Assembly (NCBI RefSeq): GCF_000512585.2
Contig: NC_089242.1
Span: 2,604,001-2,668,000, forward strand
Direction of reading: 5' to 3'
DNA length: 64,000 nt
DNA from: Kwoniella bestiolae CBS 10118
Taxonomy: Eukaryota > Basidiomycota > Tremellomycetes > Tremellales > Cryptococcaceae
Below the pieces are notes generated by a model. The model saw nothing but the letters and a program-made list of their open reading frames with translations, was not told where the DNA came from and did not search any database. Each line of letters opens with the position of its first letter. The first letter of the stretch is position 1. Of the stretch, positions 46,101-57,170 are shown in pieces. The translations under genes were made by a program, and so were the position numbers.

Positions 46101-46423
46101 GAGGACCAGGTGGACCACCTCCACCTCAAATGGGACCTACCCACACTGGAATGAGCTACCATGCTCCCGGACCAGACGGTCAACCATGGTTACATCTCCG
46201 AGGACCTACCGGTGGACCCGCTCCCAACTGGCACTTGCAAGATGGCTCTGCACCAGGTGGACACCCCCACGCTCCTCACCCAGGTATGCAACAGCCACCT
46301 CCCAACGCCAACGGTGAACCCAACGGTGCCGAGGTACTCCTCCCCGAAGAAGGCATGGGCAACTGGCAAGACCAACAGGGTCAACCATTCGTCCCATACC
46401 ACAACGTCCCTCCCATGATGTAA
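43162..46423 (+). CDS. PUF4: Pumilio/PUF RNA-binding protein, PUF4 type
   Basis: Nine exons (43162-43311, 43393-43810, 43863-43927, 43980-44444, 44496-44655, 44706-45121, 45181-45491, 45554-45728, 45785-46423) total 2799 bases, 932 residues. The N-terminal 420 residues are disordered apart from a charged coiled coil (EAKRLEHERQRHAQRARFEQ). Eight PUF repeats lie at about 430-755. Their recognition triplets are readable: HGCRYLQ, FGNYLCQ, HGTRAVQ, GNHVIQ, HGCCVLQ, FGNYVIQ, SSNVVE and YGNYVIQ. The set C-R-Q, N-Y-Q, T-R-Q, N-H-Q, C-C-Q, N-Y-Q, S-N-E, N-Y-Q best fits Puf4/Mpt5 proteins. These bind UGUA-led 3'UTR elements and control mRNA stability and translation in the cytoplasm. The C-terminus is Gly/Arg-rich (GGGGGGRGYGRGGGY), then His/Pro/Gly-rich, which suggests condensate or RNA contacts. 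PUF4 versus MPT5 naming is tentative. Confidence 0.93.
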
Positions 46424-47071
46424 AAAAGGACTTTCATCTGCATATATATCTATTCTTACGTTTGAAAAGCAAAAAGGCTTTATCACATTTCTATATTGCG
46501 ATTTGACTTGGATCTGATATATGTTGTTTTAAGGACCTGAACCTCTCTTTTCTGTTTTCTCTTTCTGTATATTTTATATGATATAAGAAATATAACCCTG
46601 CATATCAACGTCTGAAGAATATTAATTGTTTTTTTAGTATATGGTTTTTCGGTGTTTATCAACTTAACTTATAGAATTACATTTTTTGTTTTTGTTTTTT
46701 GTTCTTTTGTGGATCAGTCGCTGGAGGAGGGAGATTTAACTTATAGATTTGAGGTGGGGTAGATGGTCATTTGTTGTTTGTTCATGTACAAATCGGTTAA
46801 CAGGGAGATAGTTTCAAGATAGAATAGGATAAGCTATTTTGTGGGAAGATCTGTTGAAAAGAATAAGAACGAGTACAGTATATAGAATTAAACTTCAACG
46901 TATTTAGTTGGATTGGATGGTCGATTGAATCTGTATGCATTTGGATGTGTATGTGAATTTTAGAATTATACAACAACATCGAGATAAGAGTCAACGAATG
47001 GCCTTCACCATTTCCCCCTCATCGGCCCCGCCGCCCTCCCCCCTTCCACACCCGTTAAACCTACCATCCCC
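46424..47071. other. Convergent 3' region
   Basis: About 650 bases between PUF4 (+) and SET-like paralogue 2 (-), strongly AT-rich with T-runs (about 46680-46710), suited to two 3' ends. A long PUF4 3' UTR is possible. No gene. Confidence 0.55.
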
Positions 47072-49451
47072 TCATCCCCAGAGCATCTCCCTCAACTTAT
47101 CTTGAGTAGCCTGGTTCCTGCGCAGAATATCTTGGGTGTTTTTGATTGTGGCTTCGGCAGTCTTGGGATTGGACATTTGAGCTTTGAGGAGCTCTTGTTG
47201 GTTGAGAACGATCTTTTGGCTGTTGAGAAAGGCTTCAAGGAGTTGAGGATTGCAGGCAGATCGTGAGGAGGATGAGCTTTCGGTGGAGATCGAGGGAGGT
47301 TTATCGTCATCACTTAATGAGATATCGATGATTTCCTTCACTCGAGGGAGATTCGGTTTGATATCTTCAGCTGGAGGATCCTTGCTCGTATCGGTGGTAG
47401 GCGCAGGCGCGATTGAGGCTTTGATGTCTGCCCTTTGGCTCATACCTGTCGAGCTAGATTTCAAAACGTGAAGAGTATCTTTCGACTTGGGTTGGCTCAG
47501 TGGAAGAGTTGAAGCTTTAGGTACGACTTGCTCTTTGTTCTCGCGAGTGGCTCCAATCGAAGCGGAAGGTAGTGCGCTTGTCGACTGTTGAGTTGATGGA
47601 GGCATTTCAAGACCAAGGAGAGTTCCCAATGACATCCTGACAGATTTACTTTTGGAAGACGATTGAGGTTGGCCTCTGCGTTGAGATGGTACCGTTGACT
47701 TTCCCGCTGCAGAGTCCGAATCCTCGTGGCTTGCGGCAGTAGATCTCGAAGGTTTGGGAGCAGGAGGATTCCTGTGTTTGTCCACTCTAAGCGCTTTGGT
47801 CGCGACGTGGCGTGGTTCTTTGGGCCATGAGATCGCTTTTTGCGGAGGTTTACGTTTCATCGTGTTGGTGTTGCTTCGTTTCGGTTTAGGCTTGTGGAGT
47901 GCGTTGGACCTTGACTTGATAGTGTCATCGTCATCGTCTGACTGACGGGGATCGTAATCGTAATCGGAATCATCGTCGTCTTGGGAAGATATAGCTTGTT
48001 GATGATATGTGGAATGTTTACAATCGCTATTGACAATTGAGATCAACGTTGATCAGCACTTCAAGTCTCGCACTGTGTTAATCTATCGTTGAGATCGTAG
48101 ACTCATACGTACCAGAGGTTCTCGGCTGAGATGAAGGAATCGAGATTTATCAGCTTCGAGGGGACAGATGATTCGATCATACATTACTCACCAAAATATT
48201 CACTGTAGAACGCAGTGAGCTGCTCTCCAGGAGGTATCGGCGTCCCATCGATCTGATGCATTGACAAGGTTGTATATCCTATGCTGGATACTAAATCATC
48301 TTGCAAGTGTTGTAAGGCCCTTTCTTGGAAATCCCAATAGACGTTAGGTTCGCAGGAATGCTATTAGTGATAAAAGGAAGATAAACGATAACCACTTTGA
48401 CGATCATTCCTGTGAGGGTGTATGTGAGATGAAGACTCACATTGATGGTTCTCGCCGGTCCCAAGCCCATCAAGGTCATATCCTGCCCTCCCACTTGATG
48501 TTCAAACGTCAACCCTTGCTCGAACCCAGCGTCCAGAATGTCTCCGATGTCACTGGGGAGGAAGAATACGATGAATTGCAGGTGATTTATATCTGCACGA
48601 AGGCTTCTTGCGGCTTTAGTAGCTAGCGTAGGGACTTGTCTTCTGTATAACCCAACTTGACCACCCAGCTCAGGGCACGATTGGAGCTGCAGAGGCAGAG
48701 TCGTGTGGAAGGAAAGGAAACTCTTTTCGATCCTAGTGGAGTTTCAGTCTCCGTTATATCTAGTGAAATTTGGGTATTCAACTTACAAGTCTAGCCATTG
48801 TTGAGGAATGAGGTTATCCTTCTTCTCGCTTTGGGCGGTGGAGCTGTGAAATGGAAGTGTGTAGTATAGCACCGGTTGTCAGTGAGACGCAGAGAAATAC
48901 TGTACACTGAAAGCTTGGAAAGGTCACTTGCATCTTCCGGAAACACTTGGAGATAAGCTTCGGATCTCTATTCACGTCGTACTACCCACAGTGGTATGAA
49001 GATCAAGTCAGCTCCCCCCGGATGAAGAGAGTTTTCGAGAGTAGTACATAGTCAAGGGAGACTGACCTGTGCAAGGTAAGGTTCAGTCAGATCCTCAAAA
49101 TCCATCTTGACTTTCCAAATGGCTCTGATGGGCGCTCTATCCAGACCATCTCGTCTAGCTATAATCTCCTGAAAGACCTGCTCGAAAGCGCAAAGTTGAT
49201 GAAGGACCACTACAGCCGGAGCTTCAGGCTGGATCGGAGCGAAAAGAGAGGGAGGTGGACCTCTTATGAGTGGATCTTCAGGTTCGGTTTCCTTCCTTTT
49301 GGTAGGTTTGATCAACTCTCGACAGTTCATCTGGCGAGAGGAACGTTCTGCGAAACAGAACGGAGAAGTGAGCCACCGACGACACGTTGACGAACGGAGA
49401 GGTGCTGTATTTACCTTCAGCTACTTCTCGTTTTGACACCTTACCTGCCAT
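47072..49451 (-). CDS. Divergent SET-like protein, paralogue 2 (canonical NHSCEPN)
   Basis: Eight exons (49415-49451, 49067-49347, 48928-48965, 48787-48843, 48441-48732, 48192-48360, 48113-48125, 47072-48026) give 613 residues. The N-terminal family motif is LHQLCAFEQVFQEII. The SET-like part begins at GGQVGLYRR. It then shows MTLMGLGPARTINHSCEPNV (residues about 222-242), which is the textbook SET motif RFINHSCxPN, and IPPGEQLTAFYSEYFG with the catalytic-position Tyr. The 13-base exon 48113-48125 then joins AENLCDCKH (C-x-C at 296/298), like the post-SET cysteines. This copy is the key to recognising the family as SET-like and is the most likely to keep methyltransferase function. The remaining half is disordered, acidic then basic (KPKRSNTNTMKRKPPQKA), ending in a helix (KNTQDILRRNQATQDKLREM). 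Likely nuclear. No pre-SET, MYND or AWS domain seen. Confidence 0.85.
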
Positions 49452-50109
49452 TCTTGCGGTGATTGTTAAATCTGTGATTGGGGATGCATGAGAAGGTGAG
49501 TAAGGCTGAAAATGAACAAAAGGAAGGCAGATGGAAGAGGTAGGCATTTACTGTATACACACATATAGTAATTGCAGAAATACCAAAGGACGCAGTATCG
49601 CACGAACCCAAATTATCTCGCGCAGACCTTGTCCTTATATTTATAGAATCTTACGGCCAAGCGATATCACGTATGGCACTACAGTAATCTGGTTGACATA
49701 CAGTCGCATCTTTTACAAACACCTCCTCGATGGCCTTCTATTCCATGTATGTAACAGAATCATCGACGCTCCCTGTACTATTTCCGCAGAGCAGAAGGTA
49801 ACTTATGTATCATATGATATACATCCCACAAAACACCTATAATGCTTGCTCTCAAATCGATATACACACAACAGATAGTTGAAATTTACAGGAAAATCTT
49901 CTCCACTCTTGTCCAATTCGTTCTGCTTAGCTCAGGCAAGACCTGATGGAAAGCCCTAACTTCTCTTGATAAACTGTAAGCCCGAAGATACAAGAACATG
50001 GCTACTTGAGGTATCAAAGGTGTTTCGTCAGCCTTTTTTTTGGGTGGCTGCTGATGCTACCAGCATGACTTTAGTCACTTACTTTTGAGTTGTTATACTG
50101 AAACGCTCA
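49452..50109. other. Intergenic region between SET-like paralogues
   Basis: About 660 bases. No coding frame with protein character and no remnant of the family found. Confidence 0.5.
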
Positions 50110-52420
50110 TCACCATCTATCGTATCGATTCCCACCAGCAGACGTTCCATAGAGTCCGCCACTATTAACGCCTATGAGACGACCTCCACCACTGTCCCCA
50201 AAGACAGCGTTGTCCCGCTCGATAACGAGAGCAGTAGGTATAGAGGATTCCGGACTGTAGTCCTGTCCTGCGAATGGAGCATCTCTATGTTCATGTCCAA
50301 CGCCTTCAGAATATCTTGGGTGAGCTGAAATGGGGCTGCTGAAGGTGGAGAGTCGCTCCTCGGGATCGGCGTCGGTAAAGCCCCACGGAAGGCTTCTGGA
50401 AGGTGTTGACGAGTGCCTGTGAGAAGACGATTCGGCATTAGAGAAAGGAACAGGGGAAGAAGCAGGATCGGCCATGAGTCGACTTGACCTGTATAGGTCA
50501 GTCTTTCTTGAAGTGGGGTTGATGTTTTCAAGAGGTCTATCCATCGTAATGCCTTGTAGGAACACAGAAGTCAGTTGAGTTGATGCGGAAGGTTTGACAA
50601 CTCTATTCGAGGTGGCTTTGATGTCGCCGGGTGAGCTGGTCCTTCTTCTTTTTGGGTCCTTTTGAGATGGAGCACCTCTCGTGGACGAAATGAGAGTTTG
50701 CCGTTTGGATTTAGATCCTTTCGCTCGGGTCTTAATAGACTTCTTCTTTGATTTCTTCTCCTCGTAATCGGACGAGGTGTCATGTTCGGACGAGCCACTG
50801 GTGATATTATGCTCCAAGCCCCAAGGACAAGCACTAAACAATTATCAATCAGCCGCGAGTAGGGTACCATGATAATTTTAAAAACCGCAGAAGGACAACA
50901 TACCAATGGTTTTGTGCTGCGGCAGAACAACCAAATTTGTCAGCTGCATACCTTCATGATGACAGTCGATGCTCATGCACTCCACTCACCGAAGTAGCTT
51001 CCATAATCTGCCAGCAGTTCTTCGCCTGGTGCGATCCTCATGTTCATCTGGTCGAATTCGAAATGTTGAATGGCGATGCCACCATCCGAAGTCTCAACAA
51101 CTGCCTCGAGTGCTTCATCGGGCATTATCCATTCGACGTTGTTGATACAAGCATGCTATGGCCAGATCACTACATCAGCGCGGTTCTCACGAAGTATACT
51201 CCGAGGACCATTTTGGTGTAATCCGACTTACGTTGATAGATCTGCCAAACCCTAGACTCAACAACACGTTTATCTTCCCATTATGATGATACTCGAAACA
51301 CAATTCAGGATTGAACCCTTCCTTCTCCGCAGCGTATACGCTCTGTATCCTCGGGTTAGGTAGGGTAATGACTATCAGTTCGACACCGCTCATATCGATG
51401 GCGGAGCTGTAGGCTGGTCCCTTTGACTTCCTGTCTCGTGGCTGGGCGGCGGTTTTACGTGATCCGGAGTGATTGCGTCGGAATAGTCCTACTTGATTGT
51501 CCGGGAGGTAGCGACAGGTGCGAAGTTCGATATCGCGATTGAGAAGGGCGCTGAGAAAGCTATCTTCGAACCTAAATTGACTGAATCAGCACTTGAAACG
51601 GGGAATTCATCCTTCCAAAAAACGTTCAGGATCAGTTATACATGAATCGAGTACAACGTACAGTTTCATGAGTGGTTCGGGGATGATATTATTCCTGGAT
51701 CTTCGCTGAGTATCGGTACTACAATATCCGCGCAGAAAGTTAATCGAAATCCTCTCGTTTGCGTAGCAGATGAGAACGGAAAGCACTCACATCCTCTCCA
51801 TTAATCTCGTCATGTAACTGATATCACGTTCTCTATGGGTATGCTTCTGAGGAAATTTGATCCGCTACCTCCATCAGTCACGGAGATGGTTGTGAAGAAT
51901 CAATTGTACTCACCACTCCCCTTATTTCCCTCTTGAGTTCCCTCAACGAACTCCTATCAAACTTCTCTTTCAGACTAGACCTCATAGCGGCTCTCGATAA
52001 TCCATGATACGCCGCCATGGCTTCGTGGAAAAGGTATTCGAAGGCGCAAATCTGATGAGCGAGTCTCAGATTAACCGAGGACTCTTCATCACTCCCTTCT
52101 TCTTCTTGTTCGATGGTGGTATTGTCCGGTTCAATGGTAGGTTTGATATCTATTTCTATCTCTTCGTATTCATCCCCCTCGGGTGGGGAATGAGAACTAC
52201 CAGGAGTAGGAGTGAATTTAGTTCGAGTAACCTTTTTGCTTGACTGAGGGGAAGGTGGAAGATACTCCGAAGGCAGAGTACTGAGAGAGCTGTCCAACCC
52301 TAAGGAGAGAGGAAGACTCTCCACCCCCGAGGAGATGGGAAGGCTTTCCACTCCCGACGATAGAGAGCTGGGAGGGGAGGGAAGGTATTTGCGTTTGGCT
52401 TTAGTCTTGTTTCTAGCCAT
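50110..52420 (-). CDS. Divergent SET-like protein, paralogue 3
   Basis: Seven exons (51914-52420, 51791-51864, 51662-51718, 51232-51571, 50990-51155, 50903-50915, 50110-50833) give 626 residues. A basic, Ser-rich N-terminus (ARNKTKAKRKYLP) contains a short repeat SSGVESLP. The family motif AHQICAFEYLFHEA follows at about 130. Then come ITDTQRRSRNNIIPEP in a 57-base exon, DNQVGLFRR, GFGRSINHACINNV (NHSC position altered to NHACINN, residues 326-332) and APGEELLADYGSYFG. That last block is the closest of the four to the SET GEEL-x-x-DYG motif. The 13-base exon encodes the start of AQNHCACPWG (C-x-C at 386/388). The tail is Lys/Ser-rich with likely nuclear localisation signals (EKKSKKKSIKTRAKGSKSKR). 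Loss of the Pro and Cys-Glu-Pro context in NHSC may weaken SAM binding. Confidence 0.83.
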
Positions 52421-52844
52421 CTTGCTGAGTTCGAGCGAGTATCTTGATATCCGTTTGCTAGAAAGATGAAAAGGAAAGAGAGAAGAGAAGAGAAGAGAAG
52501 AGCAAGAACGAAAGTTAACGAGATATAAATGTATGTTTCTCAGTGGTGAATACCTCTCGCTGTGCAATTGTATTCAAATGAATTGATTTTAGGGTGATGC
52601 GCACAGACCCCTTCTATCAACGTCTAGCACTGTCATGTCCCTCATTCAACTATGGAATATTGTACGTCGGAATGATAGAATCGCTTTGGATGTGGCGCTG
52701 AGCTTGTTCAAATAGGGGAAAGCATTGAGATCGAGTAATAGCCTCGGTGTAGGAATATTGCTCAACAAAATGTCATTCAATTATATAAACCAACAACCCT
52801 TGCGATCCCATGTCTTCTTATATATCGACACATCCGACTTATTG
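52421..52844. other. Intergenic region between SET-like paralogues
   Basis: About 420 bases. A GAGAA microsatellite at about 52478-52502 lies in the leader of paralogue 3. Nothing else. Confidence 0.5.
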
Positions 52845-54976
52845 CTATGAATTTTTTCTCATTAGATAGCGCCAGTAGCACGCACGAAAGGTACTCACGG
52901 AACTACACATCGACGACTTCCGATTCCCATATTCACTACGTCTATCCCCATCTGCATCTTCTAAATCTATAGCAGGTGTCCTTGAATGTGAAGTATCTCG
53001 TCTACTCTCCTTTCCTTTCCCTTTCTCCAGCTTCTTCAACTGCGCCATCAGAGTTTTCTGCTTTTCCCTGCACCTCTCGACCTCCTTTCTCTCCTCTCTG
53101 ATATTTTCCTTGAAATCGACCAAGCGAGATATGATCCCATCTAAACTATTTTCGTGAAACTCTAACTTATTGAGATGGCTATTCACTCTCCCATCCAGCT
53201 GAGCAATTTGATTCAAGATCTTCATCATCTTGGAAGGGCTAGAGGGGCGGGAAGATGCATTCGAAGCGAGAACCTCCACATCTCCACCCTCGTCAAGGTC
53301 CCCTTCCTCTTGTTCTCTTGGCCTGCCCCATATTCCCGGAATATCAAATTCCTCATCCTCACTCCCTACCATTCTCCTCTGCTTGAGAGGCGAAGATCTC
53401 GTTCTCCTAGAAGAGGTAATTCCCCCAGGGGACGATTTAGTTCCCACATACTCTACTTCGTCCTGGCTATCATCCTCGGATTCATGCCTACTCTTTCTCT
53501 TCTTATCCCGCCTTCTCACATGATCCTTTCTCCTCTGAGACAACGCTTTGTCCCTGTAAACCTCATAACAGCTCGGAGTACGGTACAAGCGAGGAGGTCT
53601 CACAGGGGAAGAGCCTTCTAGGTTGATACCGTCTAGATCCATTGAATCGGCCCTTGAAACGGGATATTCGAGAGGGGTATCTCCACGGTCGTAATCCTTT
53701 GAAAGTCCAGGTACAGCGTTATTGGTCTCAGCAGTGGACTCATGTAGGGATGTGCTGCTACATATGCTGTGTATGAACGTGTGTAGCACGTCAGTTAAAA
53801 TGTATACAGGGAAAAACTAAGGCGGAAGGGGATGGATTTGCTTACCAATCTTTTTGAGCTAAATTAGGCATGGTTCAGAATAGTACTTGTACTTAATGTG
53901 AACGGATACCCTTACTCACCAAACTCATCACCATAGTACCCAAAGATTTCCATCCCAGGTTTGAAAGCTCTTCTGGACTGCTTGACCAACTTCGATACCA
54001 TCCTTCCTATCTTACCCTTCTCCTCGAATTTCAAAGCGTTTGGTTCGAAGGTCCATTCTACTGAATGATTGCTACAATGATGCTGTATGGACATCAGCAG
54101 GTGGGTCAGCCAGTTGTACCATAGGGAGAGATAGAGTCTTACGTTGATGACCCTCGCCATGCCCAGCCCTATGAGAATATAGTTCTTCGCTTCCTTCTCG
54201 CCTCTCTTCTTATGCTTATAATCGAAAGTCAGATCATCCAAGAATCCATTTTCTTCTGTATCGGTGATTCTCCTGGGAAGCGAGAAAAGTTCGAATCGGA
54301 TTCCATCCAGATTCGAGGGTGGACCTGTATCGCCGGGTTTGACGAATAATCCCACCTGACCTGGTACCTCAGCGGATTGGCGAAGGTGAAAGAATGGGTT
54401 GTGCAACGCGTCGAGGAAGTTCTTCTCGAGTCTATGAATGATCGTATCGTTACACCTAGCTAGAATGTGTGAGAATTGACTTACCGGTCCAGATATATAT
54501 TGGGCACGAGGTTGTCATTCCGGGATTTCTGAGATCGGGTTCTTCCAAGATGCCCATCAGCTTAGTAGGAAAATAGACAGAACTCACATCTGCTTGATGA
54601 TATTCTCCAAATGTCCAACCTGATCATTCCTTCTCGCTTGGTTCTTCCAATAAGGTAAGAATCAGCTTTACCTTTTGAATCATAGCCAGTCAAGAAGCAA
54701 CCTACTCACTCCAGTCTGAGGATTGATGAATAATTCCTGCCTGTCATACTTCAAAGTCTTCGATCCTCTGACAGGTGATATTTTCAGCCCATCCAAACCC
54801 GCAAAGAATTCCATGAAGATATGTTCAAACGCGCATAGTTGATGTAGGATATTCAAAGCTTTTTGCTCTCCCTCGGTGAGTTTGCCAGCCTTACTCAAAT
54901 CCACAGGCCATTCGGACACACCCCGGACTCGGACAAAATGTGTTTTTTCTGCCTTTCTGCCCATTTCGTCATGCAT
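52845..54976 (-). CDS. Divergent SET-like protein, paralogue 4
   Basis: Seven exons (54710-54976, 54588-54643, 54485-54541, 54143-54431, 53920-54082, 53846-53858, 52845-53766) give about 588 residues. Family motif LHQLCAFEHIFMEFF near residue 45. ARRNDQVGHLENIIK lies in a 56-base exon and TRSQKSRNDNLVPNIYLD in a 57-base exon, then GQVGLFVKPGD, YILIGLGMARVINHHCSNHS (NHSC position altered to NHHCSNH, residues 223-229) and KPGMEIFGYYGDEFG. The 13-base exon joins AQKDCICSS (C-x-C at 282/284). The C-terminal half is charged and disordered (DHVRRRDKKRKSRHESEDDS), then has a well-formed coiled coil of about 75 residues (NQIAQLDGRVNSHLNKLEFH onward). This suggests self-association. The last intron is unsure: a gtgagt donor follows MCSS at 52899, and I read through it to a TAG at 52845. 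Confidence 0.82.
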
Positions 54977-56787
54977 TCACCTTGATGTGATGCTTTACAA
55001 CCTCATCAAGGGTGTGCAGAATCTCGATGAGAATTGAGCTATACAACTTTCATCTCTCACAATGCATACACACACATATAGATGGCAATCCCCTTACAGT
55101 GCCTTCCTTCCAATTTTGACCGCTTTCTGGAGCTTATTATGTAAGATCAGGGCTGATGCTCGGCTACCAAGGGGTAAATAGCATACTGATAAGTCCATGG
55201 CTACCATCTCATGTCTTTGGATGAGCTCTAAACGGGTTTGAGTGAGATGGGGGCCTAAAATCGCTTAAAATCACCCTAAAATCGCCCCTCATCTCCAGAT
55301 ACAGCATAAACCAGTCATAAAATGCCTGCTCCAAAACCTGGATGACGTAGCGAGATCAATGAAAACCTACTTCATGGAAAGAAGGGGCAAGATACTTGTG
55401 AGACTGGGGCTGTGAAGGCTGTGATTGACAGGAATCCTGAAAATCGTCTACTTATCTGGTTCATTCAGTCATGAATATTGCAAAACACTCCCAAAGGCCA
55501 TCAAACTTCTGGTAGTATGCGTCAAGATAGTGATCAAGCTGACTACAAGCCAGAGCTGAGCTCGGCGCAGTGAAGATGGAACAACAAGCGATCATATTGA
55601 CAGACCAAACTCTTAGAAAAAGAGGCAGCAGTACACACGGTCCTGAAGCAACATCATGATCATCTTTCATCGATATGAGAGGCTGAGATGTCTTGCAGGG
55701 GGGTATTCGTCTAATGACAGCTACCACAGCCCAATCATTTACATCAATTGTGTGTGATCAAGACAATTCAAGTGGGCAGGGTCAAATTGAGAGCGCCCAG
55801 AAGGAATGGTGGGGGGCGGTGCCATCTTGCCTTCTTCTCCCCTGGAATTGAGCGTGCATGCATATCACAGTATGATCGACAACCTCACCAGTTGGATTGG
55901 ATGTAGCATGCATGTTACCTGAGATATTAGTGATAATACATGCTCAAACATGACAAGGAAGCATGTCCGAGCGCCCCGTGTGTCCGAGTGCCACATTCAT
56001 CTGAGTACGAGGTGATGGTGGGGGCGAGTCAGGGGAAAATAGGTCTTGTAAAGTACTTCCTACTTCTTCCACCTGACGGGATGCTTCGGAAGAAGAAGAG
56101 GAGTCGAGTGAGATCGCTCGGAGCGGTGACTTTCGCTCTTTATAATTGGCGCCGTGGAAACTTTTACGGGCTTTCTGTGGCATAATAAAGATTCACGATG
56201 ATAGATAAGGAAGGAAGGGGAAATGGCGGTGAGATGTATATGTACAGTGTCGAGAAAAGAAAGAAAAGGAAGAGAAGAGGAATAGGATGGATTTGTCGTG
56301 CATCGATGTGTCCATGACAAATGCGTGTTGTTAATGTTTTTGATGGTTGCCAGGGTCGTGCTGTGATCGTGTTGATCAATGTCAGTGCGTGATTACACTT
56401 TACACACAGTGGGGAAGAAGTCTAGGCTCAAAGTGGCGGGATGAGTGTCAAGTACTTGTAGCTTGAAGTTGTCATTTGTTACCTCATTACTCCGTTCCCA
56501 TAAGACCATTCAACATTATCACACTACACTATGAATCCGAATAAGATTATTACTGTTATCACTGTAATTCTTATACCGAGTACGGTCCAGTACAGCTACA
56601 ATACTGTAAACGCGACTGTGATTGAGTTTTGCCACTCTTGCGACTCCTCTTGGATATCTCTTTCTCTACTACCACCATCACGAGACATGTTTGGTTGCCC
56701 CATCATACCATATCATCCTCATCATCTCCTTCGTACTTATTTCAGATACTGTACATTTTAGTCCCTCATCTCGCCATCCACATATCA
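54977..56787. other. Long intergenic region
   Basis: About 1.8 kb. Contains a small repeat of CTAAAATCGC near 55255-55290 and T/A-rich stretches. No SET-family remnant, transposon or RNA gene recognised. Confidence 0.5.
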
Positions 56788-57053
56788 TGTCAGAAGGCTA
56801 CATCCAAGAATTCACCTCCGACTTCGATCCCGCCTCCAACTCCAACTCCCAATGCGCAGAATCAGAACACACCAAGCAAATCCGTAACATGCTCAAGCTC
56901 GAGAACGAAGCCGATCAGAATCTCTACAAGTACATGCTCATGCGGAGAGGGGTACAAGAGGTCGTTCGATGTAGAGTTTCGGACCGGATGGATCGGATCA
57001 TCGATTACGCTCTTAAGGGGATTGATAGAGAGTTAATTTGGCTGGGACGTTAA
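56788..57053 (+). CDS. Unrecognised 88-residue protein or first exon of the next gene
   Basis: A single frame from an ATG in AT/CA-rich leader DNA to TAA. It starts MSEGYIQEFTSDFDPAS and has a helical, charged second half (NMLKLENEADQNLYKYMLMR; DRMDRIIDYALKGIDREL). I do not recognise a family. The next reading block (57171 onward) opens in phase 0 directly after an AG and has no ATG of its own, so this could be its first exon. However, I found no GT donor here in the right phase except very weak ones. Either the junction is unusual, the two are separate genes, or the locus is damaged. Confidence 0.45.
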
Positions 57054-57170
57054 AGATTGTAAGTGATTTTTGGTCAGCCCGATTCCTCTTTGCATATTCC
57101 CAAATTGTGGTGTAACATCATGTTCCCCTGTCGTTAGAGTAGGATCTGTTATTGTATTCTACTACGCTAG

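Noticed and set aside
54977..56787. Search for a fifth, decayed SET-like copy upstream of paralogue 4
   Set aside because: No trace of the HQ[LI]CA[FH]E, I-N-H-x-C or GEEL-like motifs in any frame that I could read.
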